A stretch of 64,000 bases of DNA, taken from Epiperipatus broadwayi. Taxonomy: Eukaryota > Onychophora > Udeonychophora > Euonychophora > Peripatidae. A program made the position numbers and the translations under genes. The stretch spans positions 16,549,254-16,613,253 of the forward strand of contig JAQFVV010006197.1 in assembly GCA_028023455.1 (NCBI GenBank), given 5' to 3'. Below the pieces are notes generated by a model. It had not been told where the DNA came from and ran no database searches. It worked only from the letters and a program-made list of their open reading frames with translations. Shown one piece after another: positions 55,795-64,000 of the stretch; within the stretch, counting starts at the first letter, position 1; each line of letters starts with the position of its first letter.

Positions 55795-56552
55795 TGTGTC
55801 CCCAACTATGACTGAGCAATCAGCAAAAAATATACAATAAACTCAGCAGACAACAGCACATATATATTTAGCAATAACAATTTATTAACAATTAAGAAAA
55901 AGAATTACTATACAGATCTTTAACATAAATATATAGTCTGCATTTCAGAAGCCTAATTCATAGGTTAATTACTGAATAACAAATAATGTTTATACAGTTC
56001 AGGTAAACTATTGTTTACTTCACTTTCACTACCATTTACTGTCTTTAACACAGCCTTCTAAGAGTCTTTTAAGATGTTCAAAATAATAATAAGACCAAGA
56101 TGGTCTGCTAAAAGTATTAGTCAGCTTCGTGATCTACCCTGGGGATGAAGTCCTCCGATGATGATCTGCTGCTCTACAATTCATGGAACAGTGACAGTAG
56201 CAGCAATCACAGAAATTCTCAGTCCTTTTTTCCTATCAATTTATAACCTCTGTCTTTTTTGGTTTCCTTATCTTTTTCTGGAGTATTTTTACTTCTGCTT
56301 TGTTCTTATACAATGAAATTTCTCTTAGGAATTTATTTCCATATATTGTAAGGTTTTAGATCTATAGAATTAATTAGTCTTATGATTTTATTTCCATATC
56401 TGTAAAGTTTTAGATCTATACATTTAATTAGTATCTTAGGAATTCATTTTTATATAAGGTAATTTATACGGTCTATTCAATTAATTAATATATACATGAA
56501 TCTATGCTTATTTTAACTTCATTTAATTTAAAATATTCTTTAATATTTTGCA
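55795..56552 (-). repeat. 5' LTR of gypsy 4
   Basis: About 758 bp; on the minus strand it starts TGCAAAATATTAAAG and ends ACACA. It holds two or three copies of a ~55-base unit AATTTATTTCCATATCTGTAAGG... On the minus strand, TATTGGCACAGTTGCATC directly follows the LTR and is the likely primer-binding site region. Confidence 0.88.
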
Positions 56553-58043
56553 GATGGGCTGCTCAACAACATTCATTATTCAATGTTATGAGTTTAATAG
56601 GTTTTATCACTGAGTTTAAGATCAAGAAACATCCATGGTATTTCTTCTCAGTTGCCTGATATCTCTTAACTGATATATTAGTTGAGTTTCCTAAATGGCA
56701 GAATGAATGTGTGTGTGTGACTGATTTTTTTTTCTTAATAGATATTTACAATTACGACAGACAAAAATAAAAATGGCCCTTATTCCAAGGAGACTATAAA
56801 GGTGCCAACCAAGATGGTGGTTCGCAGTCAAAAGTGGAGAATACTAAGAAATTTTGGCAGTCAAAGGCGGAGAATTTTTCTGAATTGTGGGTCCAAACTG
56901 CCATTTAATGACATTTTATTTAGATATTTACAACTGCAACTAACTTTCAAGTGAAGAAAGATTGCAAGAATTGGAAGAACTATTTACTATTAAATGGGAT
57001 ATTGTAGGACTGTGTGAAGTTAGAAGAAAAAGTGAATAGACAGTTGATTTAAGAAGTAGACATATACTTCATTAAAAAGGCACAAACATTGGAAGTACAA
57101 GTGCAGGAGGATTCATTATAAGTAAAAAGTGGAAGAGCAATATTATGGAGATTGATGGTGTATCAGATAGAGTGGTAAAATTAGTTATTCAACATAATAA
57201 CAGATACCAAATGCTGATAATTCAGGTTTACACCGTAGCAAGTTCTTATAGTAATGAAGTAGTAGAAGATTTTTATATGAATGTACAAAAGGCTTTTTGG
57301 TCAGACCAAACAACATTTTAAAATTATAGAAATGAGTAAGGACATAGACTTGTGGAGTTTGCAAAAAATTAAAAACTTTATATTATGAATTATTTTTCTC
57401 GGAAATGGACATTGAAGCATCTAAATGAAGGTACAGCAGAATTGGATTATATTTAGATTATAAAAAAATACATATTTAAAGATTGTAATATTCTTAATAA
57501 ATTCATCATAGGAGGGATCACTAATTAGTGAGATGTAAGTTACATATTAATGCAAACTAGAGAGACAATAATTAATAAGAAAAACAATATTCACAGTTGA
57601 TATTCCTAATCTTCAGAAACATTCTAATGAATTTAACTGAAAATAATTTTCAAATATTAACAGATATTGAACATGATTCAGTTTTCAATGAAATCAATAG
57701 GAAAATAACTGGTATATTTTTAAAAACTGCAAACAAAGATAGCTGGTAGAAAAAAAGCAGAGTTGATCAATAAAATTTCTACTAAGACTAAAGAATTTAT
57801 GAAGAAAATAAGGTAATGTGAAAATATATAAAAGTGATGCATTAAGAAGGAATGAATATTTTGAATTTTGTAAAATTATGTGAAAAAAGAGTTGATAATA
57901 ATATAAGAAATTAATTGTGAACTAGAAATATCTACAATAGGAAAAAAGAACTTTTCTAAAAAAGGAGATGACAGCATGAAATGTTTAGAAGAGTTCTATC
58001 AAGAATTATATAATTTTAAATTTCTTTAACCATTAATAAATAT

Positions 58044-58106
58044 GTAAGAGTTAATATGCTTGACACATATAATGAAATTAAAATTATTTAGTTGAAATAA
58101 TTATTT
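58044..58106. repeat. PLE 2 left 63-bp inverted repeat
   Basis: GTAAGAGTTAATATGCTTGAC... is inverted at 59094-59156 with about three substitutions. It is a reversed copy of the element's own 3' end, as found for pseudo-LTRs of some Penelope insertions. Confidence 0.93.
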
Positions 58107-58129
58107 CTCACCTGGAATAATTTATTGCA

Positions 58130-59005
58130 GATACATAGATGACATTTTCATCGCTGCACCTAAACTAATCATAACAGCCATCCAAAATGAATTGCAAGCA
58201 CATACCAACCTAATATATAATTGCACAGATGAGAATGAATTAAACAGAATTAATTACCAGAATTTAATAATACAGAGTTTGCTCATAGGCCTTAATTACA
58301 GTATGAAAGTCAAACCATTACACATTAGATGATACATCCACATCAAATCTAAAACTCCAAGAGCCCACAAATTAGCAGAGCTGTCTGCCTTTTTATTCCA
58401 GAATTACTATTTGTGCAAATTTGAAGAAGAAAGAAGAAGAAATATCAACCAGTATGTTAATGATCTAATAAAGGTTGGTTATAATCACCAATAAAAGAAT
58501 CGGAACATTCTATGAAAAATATAATCAAACCAAACAAGGATAAGAAACAACATGTATGTCTGTCATACATACCTAGTGTCGCAAGAGAATTTATCAAGCA
58601 ATTACAGGGTGAATTTAAAGTAGGTTTTCGAACCCCTCCCAACTCCAATAGAATGATTAACAATTCCAAGGACAAGATAGACCCACAAACAACATCACAT
58701 ATAGAATGACCTGCTCTCGGGAAAACTGGAGTTGCAATCTATGAAACTCAGGTCACTATAATTAACAGAATTGTTCAACACAAATATTTGTACAAAAGAG
58801 TGTTGAGCAGGAATGAAGGTATCTCAGTGTTCATCGACCACTAGAAGGTGGATAATCATGAATTTGAACCCGCAAATGCTACAATAATTTTTACTGAAAG
58901 GAATGATATTAAGAGGAAAATTAAAGAGGCATGGGTTATAGCAAGAGATATAAATGCAATAAACAGAAAGGGTACATGCTTTTCTATTTTGGAAGGATGG
59001 ATTAT
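58130..59005 (+). pseudogene. RT C-terminal part, linker and GIY-YIG remnant (PLE 2)
   Basis: Text runs YRYIDDIFIAAPKLI (motif C, about 58127-58171), MKVKPLHIR, SKTPRAHKLAELSAFLF (thumb-like) and EEERRRNINQYVNDLIKVG. The linker follows with PSVAREFIKQLQGEFKVGF and PPNSNRMINNSKDK, and then the endonuclease in several frames (INRIVQHKYLYKR, ITVFIDH-type text, and RNDIKRKIKEAWVIARD with the likely catalytic Glu). The Y..YYG core is destroyed near 58705-58750. It shows the RT-linker-endonuclease order that PLE 1 has lost. Confidence 0.85.
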
Positions 59006-59048
59006 CTGAAGGAACTTTCATAGATTTGCATAAATTATTATAGTTGAA

Positions 59049-59088
59049 GGCTATGAATATGGAGAAAAATCTCTGAAAGCGCTTAGCC
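59049..59088 (+). ncRNA. hammerhead-ribozyme-like fold, PLE 2
   Basis: Outer stem GGCU/AGCC, strand AUGAAUA, inner stem GGAGA/UCUCU with an AAAA loop, then GAAA, GCGC and UU. The unpaired strands match PLE 1 exactly, while the stems differ with compensating changes. G12 (first base of GAAA) is present, so in this copy only the C3-G8 to A3-U8 swap departs from the canonical core. Confidence 0.55.
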
Positions 59089-59093
59089 GTGAA

Positions 59094-59156
59094 GAATAAT
59101 TATTTCAACTAAAGAATTTTAATTTCACTATATGCGTCAAGCATATTAACTCTTAC
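59094..59156. repeat. PLE 2 right 63-bp inverted repeat
   Basis: The partner of 58044-58106; it forms the 3' terminus of the PLE, directly followed by the target duplication. Confidence 0.93.
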
Positions 59157-60500
59157 AAGAATTATATAGTAATAAAGAATAAGGAAAAGAACCTATTACA
59201 ACTATTATATCTTCTGAATTGCCCAGGACTTTAAATGAAGAATGAGACATGTAATTAAATATATGAAGAAGAGAAAAGCTCCAGATAATGATGGAATTAT
59301 AATCAATATCTTAAAATAAGCAGATGAAGAAATAGAAAAAAAATTATCAAAGTTATATACTAAATGACTAAATGATAAAGATGGTTGGAGGAATGCAGCA
59401 TTAATATTTATATTTAAAAAAGATGATAAAAGAAGATATTAGGAATTACAGACCTATCAGTCTAAATATTGAAGGAATATATAGAAAGGATAATGAATGA
59501 GTTGCCATTATGCTTTGGATTTGTAGTTTATGTAAAAGCATTTGATTATATAACTATTTCTTTAGTGATTAAAGTATTGGATCATCAAGATATAGACCCA
59601 GGATAATGTCATATTCTAAAGAATATTTATAAAAATGAAACAACAATTAAGTTACATAATGATACTAGGAAGGTTAACATTGAAGAGAGTAAGACAGGAT
59701 GACTCCATATCTCCAAAACTTTTTACAGCAGTGCTGCAAGGAATATTAAGGGTGTTTTGCAGATTATGTAGTTGTTTTTGCAAATAATGCTTCAGAACTT
59801 ATTGCAACAGTTATCAGATGAAAGTAAGAAAGTAGGACTAAAGGTAAACATTAAAAATACTAAAGTAATGTTCAATGGGTTTTCTCAAAAGATGAAAATA
59901 AATATTGATAATGATGAGTTAGAAGAAGTTAACAACTACAAATACCTTCATCGGATTATTACTAAAATGGAAACATAATGGATGAAATTAATCATAGAAT
60001 TAAACTTAGGGTGCTTTTGGTAAAAAAATAACTTCTTAAAAACAAATATCCCTATGTGTTTGAAAAGGAAGATTTTTAGTAAATGTGTTTTACCAGTTCT
60101 TACCTATAGATCTGACTCTTTGACACTTAACAGAAGAGCAATACAGAGATTTCAGAGCACTCAAAAAAATATGGAGAGGTGCATGTGAGGAATAACAAGA
60201 AGATAACAGAAACAAAATATGTGGGTAAGAGAACAGACAGGTATTGAAAGAATTAAGAAACTAGAGTTGTGTTGGACATATTGCTAGAAGTGATAATAGA
60301 TAGACAGTTGAAATATTAAACTGTATTCCAAGAGAATCTAAAAGATCCAGAAAGAAATATGAAGATGGATGGATGAAGTAAGGGAGTGTACTTGGATGAT
60401 GTGGAGAAGAAATGTTAGATATCAGAAAAAATGGATTGAACTTGGAAGAGATTTTCATCCTGCAATGGATTGATAATGGTTGATGATAAAATGATAAGAA

Positions 60501-61367
60501 AGCAATGTGATTTTTCTTTAATACAAATTTCTTTGTCGTTTTCATAGTTTATTATTTGCTATTCCATTAAAGTTCTATTTTAAACATTTTTCTTGACTGC
60601 ATATTAAACATTTTGCTTATACGTGTGATGATGGATCAAGTGCTTCTATATTGTGATAGATCACGGGCAGTTTAATAGATTAGAACAAATATTTAAGAAA
60701 TAGTAAGACTAAGTAGGACAGAAGATGGCCCAGAAATTTCAAAAGTATTTTTTCCTAAAAATAAATAAAGCTATTGTTAGGGAATTAGCATTATTTTCAC
60801 TGAAGTCGATTTTGAGTCATCAAACTATATAAATCGATGATAATGGGTGATCCTTGAAATGATCTACATAATGACCAATATTTTGCTTGGTGAGTTGATT
60901 TTTTGTGATTATATTTAAAACTGGAAAATGTCAACATATTACTGTCATCATTTTTCTTCCAATACATAATGGCAAACCAATATATTAAAGAATGGTGACT
61001 ATATATAACAAAGCAAGAAATTGCGATGTAAATAACTTTGTATTTTTTAAAAGATAGAAAAAACCTATCAGCTAGATAAATAGATGATAACATGAATCAC
61101 ATCTATAAAGTAAATCTCTAGAAACATATTAATTATGTAAAAAGCATTTAAAATTTGATATTGAGTAAGGCTTAACTTGATAAAGAAGTTGTTCCAAAGT
61201 AACCTTTATTGTAAAAGATTATAAAAAATATTATTTGGGTCTACTTACCAATGACGATTACAAAGCTTTCAATGTTACAATGGATAAAACAATTACTAAT
61301 CTTGTTTACAAAAGGACATACCCTAAAATAATGATTATATTCATAAAAGAGTTGTTTTAATCTTTTT
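60501..61367. other. no supported gene
   Basis: AT-rich sequence after LINE E with no open frame of known type. The 98-codon minus-strand frame at 60797-61093 shows no domain. Confidence 0.55.
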
Positions 61368-62350
61368 TAATGTGTATATCTGTACATGGGTCTACATGGC
61401 GCAAATGCCAAGAAGTTATCCATTACCCAATAATTCCACCCTGGGGTCCTGAAGTGAAGACCCAAATGCTTCAGCTGAATATATGGACAAGTCCAGCATT
61501 GCACCAACCACCACAACAGGTAACGAGGTCCAAGGTCCAAGTCCATTAAACAATAAAATCTCAACCCACAGCCAAGCCATCTCAAGACCATTTTCGATAC
61601 CTCTGTCTCCCAATTTAACAATCCAAATGTGCAGGGACCACATTCAGTCTACCCACCTAAAATTGAAAAGCCAACTAGGGAAAAACTAACAAGTAATGAG
61701 CACAGATCTGCACTGCTCAAAACCAACCTATCAAGGGGGCATAGCAGCCAACCAGAGCATAAACGGCACTGAGACTTTGATCAAATACCCTCCCAGCAGG
61801 TTTTCCAGGTAGCAGCAATAATTGTCAACAGCTCACACCAATAAACCAGGCCCCTAATGACTACCACCATCCCCAAAGAAGAAAAGAGGAGTGCAAATCT
61901 GTGCCCACAAAATTATTGCAACAAAAACTCCATCAAAGTTATAAAAATTGGCGGTGGCCCAAAACAGACCAACTGTCTTACAAATGCTCTAATTCTAAGG
62001 TTAACTAAGGAAACAAAATAATAATGAGCACAAATCAACATTGTCCTAACAAAAAATCCATCAAGGGAGTGCATCAGCCCTTCAGGGCAAAGTCCAGCGG
62101 AGGAAACGTGACTTTCACCTACCAAGCAGTATTCCTGAGCTTGGCAAAGATCACCAACTGCCCCCACAAATGTACCAAGCCCCTCATGATCACCACTACC
62201 ACACCTGAGGAAAAGAAGAGTGCAGGCCCATGCCCACCAATGCAACAGTTGATTCATAATAGTCTGGAATCAAGACAGATTTACTTATACACCATGAGAA
62301 CACACCATTTGTCCATATCACCTTGCACAGTGAGATTAATGGAGCTGAAA
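61368..62350. repeat. three diverged tandem units of ~327 bp, GC-richer
   Basis: Units begin near 61368 (TAATGTGTATATCTGTAC), 61694 (TAATGAGCACAGATCTGCAC) and 62022 (TAATGAGCACAAATCAACA). They share CACC-rich stretches (for example CCCCTAATGACTACCACC at 61850 against CCCCTCATGATCACCACT at 62179; GAAGAAAAGAGGAGTGCA against GAAAAGAAGAGTGCAGG) and a CCAACT...CTAAGG end. GC content is well above the flanks. Several open frames exist on both strands, but none matches a known protein. Satellite-like or part of an unrecognised element. Confidence 0.75.
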
Positions 62351-62573
62351 GTCTGTTTGTAATCATTGTCAACCTCCTGTGTCTGCAAATGTTCACAATA
62401 CTTGTTCAACCCACCCAACTATAAAGTTCTTCAGGGTTCACTGTTATTCTTATTTGTTGATACTAATTGGATTCTGCTTCTTTGGATTGAATTCTATGTC
62501 TTGAATAGCAATCAAGGTTTCAGGTACAATCTGAAAGTTTGTTGTTAAACTTTGGAATAATCTCAATAATTAT

Positions 62574-62777
62574 TTAATTAAAAGAGGATGAATAATTTGT
62601 AGCTTCAATGTCTCTGTTTAGGTCTAAAACATCATTTGTACTAATTTTTGTCTTTAAATCATTGTTTTCAGCCCAGGAATCACTTTGTTGTAATTCTGTG
62701 TTGATTTGAAATTTTTTAAATTTTTTGTGGTGCCCCAATCGCACCGGAAGTGGGCTAATAATTTCTGTTGGGATCAT
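62574..62777 (-). other. unrecognised open frame, 67 codons
   Basis: The frame begins MIPTEIISPLPVRLGHHKK and continues with Asp/Asn-rich text. No recognised domain. Together with 62890-63132 it could be one broken gene, but 112 bases of broken sequence separate them. Confidence 0.22.
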
Positions 62778-62889
62778 AGGAGAAACTTGATTTTTGTGCA
62801 GGAAGATAGCTTAAGTCATAATCTATAATGTTCAATTCTAAAATTGAGATCGAATTAAAATCGAAAATAATTTTTTTGATCTGCACTGA

Positions 62890-63132
62890 TTAGCATTCGG
62901 CAACTTCCGGTTCGACACCAAGATATCGTAACTTTTTTCCTATGAACAATTTAACACTGGGATTTCTTTTTTCCTTAGTTTTATGATTAATTTTTGTATC
63001 TATAATTTTCCTTAGGTTGTTTTCTGTCTTCCCTGACTGGTTTTCAGCCATAGAAACTTGTTTAACATTATGAATATCTGATGCAAAGATGAAATTCTTA
63101 AAACTATCTTTGTTTAACATTTTTATTTTCAA
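62890..63132 (-). other. unrecognised open frame, 80 codons
   Basis: The frame reads KIKMLNKDSFKNF, MAENQSGKTENNLRK and KRNPSVKLFIGKKLRYLGV, and ends VEPEVAEC. It is basic, with no motif I know and no signal peptide. The next frame downstream on the same strand lies at 62777-62574. It may be a chance frame or part of a decayed element. Confidence 0.25.
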
Positions 63133-64000
63133 TGATATTTGATATCCAAATGCTTTCTCTTTTTATTCTATCAATAAATTTAGGATTTCTAGTGTCTCTA
63201 TTCTTTTTAAAATTATTTGGTTTCATTTAAAACTTTTTCAAAGATTTATGTTCCTCTAATGATTCTAAGAATTACTTAACCTAGCTTTTGCCTATTTCTA
63301 ATGGCAGCCTTTGCGTAAAACGGGACGATAGGTAATTTCAATTATTCTTGAATTAAAACTGATTTAAAAATTTCTTGTGTGGTGAAAGAACAATAAAACA
63401 GATATTCACTTACATCTTAGTAAACTTTTCTTCTATGAATTCAAAACAGACAATAACTTTGGTGAATAGAACTGGGAGCCTGTAACAGAGTGAACTGTAG
63501 TCCCAGGCTCCCTCTAAAGAAGTTGTATTTAAAATTTTCATAAAAAATAATATATAATGTGTTACCAAAAGAAGAATTATATTTTCATGAATATTGTATT
63601 CAGAACCAATTGTGATTGAAGATATCACATTATATTTGGATAGCAGTAGTATATCAAAACATAAGTAATTTAGTACTAAAGAATAGATTAATAAATGAAA
63701 ATATATAAGCAACTTTCAAAACTCCCAATTCAATATGTAATACAAATCTCTGAAAAACTTTTGATGATTTTGATCAATGGAACTATATGATATATAGCAT
63801 TTCTTTTGATTATTTTAATGATTAAGGTTATCCATAATAAATAATCTTCTGATTGAAAGAAACTCAGATAACTAATATTAAAAAATAATGTGATATCAAT
63901 AAGTTTTATATTTCATTCTATGCTTTTCAAAGCAATAGGGATTTCAATTATTTTCAAGTGAAAATTTATATAATACATAGTTGGATTTAAACATAACTTT
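63133..64000. other. no supported gene; one hairpin at 63472-63513
   Basis: AT-rich. GGGAGCCTG (63473-63481) and CAGGCTCCC (63505-63513) form a perfect 9-bp stem that stands out by its GC content. The 100-codon minus-strand frame (63410-63712) is hydrophobic from T-richness and not convincing. Confidence 0.5.

Larger units (their letters stand above)
50376..56552 (-). mobile_element. Ty3/gypsy LTR retrotransposon 4, full span with TSD
   Basis: LTRs at 50376-51323 and 55795-56552 enclose, on the minus strand, gag, protease, RT, RNase H and integrase remnants. GATGG occurs immediately outside both ends (50371-50375 and 56553-56557), a 5-bp target duplication as expected for gypsy. The internal motifs place it near element 2 (same K02A2.6/Mag-like RNase H and RT phrases). 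All frames are broken, and a LINE fragment is inserted in the integrase. Confidence 0.93.
58014..59155 (+). mobile_element. Penelope-like element fragment (PLE 2) inside LINE E
   Basis: A 1.14-kb block is flanked by CAAGAATTATATA at both sides (ending 58013; starting 59156), a 13-bp target duplication confirmed by the LINE phrase YQELY on both sides. It encodes the RT from motif C onward, the linker and a decayed GIY-YIG endonuclease. It is bounded by 63-bp inverted repeats (58044-58106 and 59094-59156). Confidence 0.88.
56935..60500 (+). mobile_element. LINE E, degenerate, interrupted by PLE 2
   Basis: 5' part (56935-58013): endonuclease text LSSEERLQELEELFTIKWD, VGLCEVRRKSE, TSAGGFIISKKWKSNIMEI and YQMLIIQVYT, then linker helix text to EEFYQELY. 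3' part (59157-60500): the coding sense resumes at the same phrase, then RNYRPISLNI (about 59440), VVVFANNASEL (about 59765-59800) and FSQKMKINIDNDELEEVNNY (59880-59940), and a C-terminal region with WVREQTGIERIKKLE (about 60220-60265). Many stops. Same family as LINE A and B, and the most complete of the three. Confidence 0.85.

Noticed and set aside
61913-62257. 114-codon minus-strand frame in the tandem repeat
   Set aside because: No domain, overlaps an open frame on the other strand, and the corresponding frame in the neighbouring repeat unit is closed.

Overview
The window is strongly AT-rich animal DNA, most likely from an invertebrate, and consists almost entirely of transposable elements in several layers of nesting. 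The evidence for an animal genome is Ty3/gypsy LTR retrotransposons, RTE/CR1-like LINEs with apurinic endonuclease plus reverse transcriptase, Penelope-like elements (PLEs) with a GIY-YIG endonuclease, short terminal-inverted-repeat elements with target duplications, and a degenerate CCCTAA-type array. I found no host gene that I can support and no bacterial operon, CRISPR array or rRNA. The species cannot be read from the sequence.

Layout. 1-9000: a decayed gypsy element on the minus strand (gag, protease, RT, RNase H, integrase). Its RT is split by a 2.6-kb insertion, which carries a 1.27-kb TIR element with an 8-bp target duplication and a telomere-like 12-mer array. 12180-13600: a broken LINE. 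13746-18099: a second gypsy element on the plus strand with both short LTRs, a primer-site-like motif and a polypurine tract; its 3' LTR and flank are tandemly triplicated to about 19080. 20300-23400: LTR-like repeats and a gag remnant. 24688-24770: a tRNA-like sequence. 28080-30640: a third gypsy fragment folded into two large inverted repeats. 30640-31990: another LINE. 32421-37187: a TIR element whose internal tandem repeat was hit by a young PLE.

40930-42600 and 45790-46480: minus-strand LINEs. 44128-44305: a C-tract and G-tract inverted pair. 48813-50079: two foldback MITE-like units. 50376-56552: a gypsy element on the minus strand with LTRs and a 5-bp target duplication, itself hit by a truncated LINE. 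56935-60500: a LINE interrupted by a PLE fragment bounded by 63-bp inverted repeats and a 13-bp target duplication. 61368-62350: three copies of a GC-richer tandem unit of about 327 bp.

The most intact element is the PLE at 33392-36410. Its 620-codon RT frame is open, and its two 553-bp repeats differ at only about four visible positions. These repeats and the diverged PLE near 59 kb share a small RNA fold with covarying stems. The fold looks like a hammerhead ribozyme with a one-pair stem III, a GCGC loop, and the usual core C3-G8 pair replaced by A3-U8. This is my leading candidate for something worth testing. A second theme is the large number of recent two- or three-copy tandem duplications (33 to about 450 bp) across unrelated sequences.
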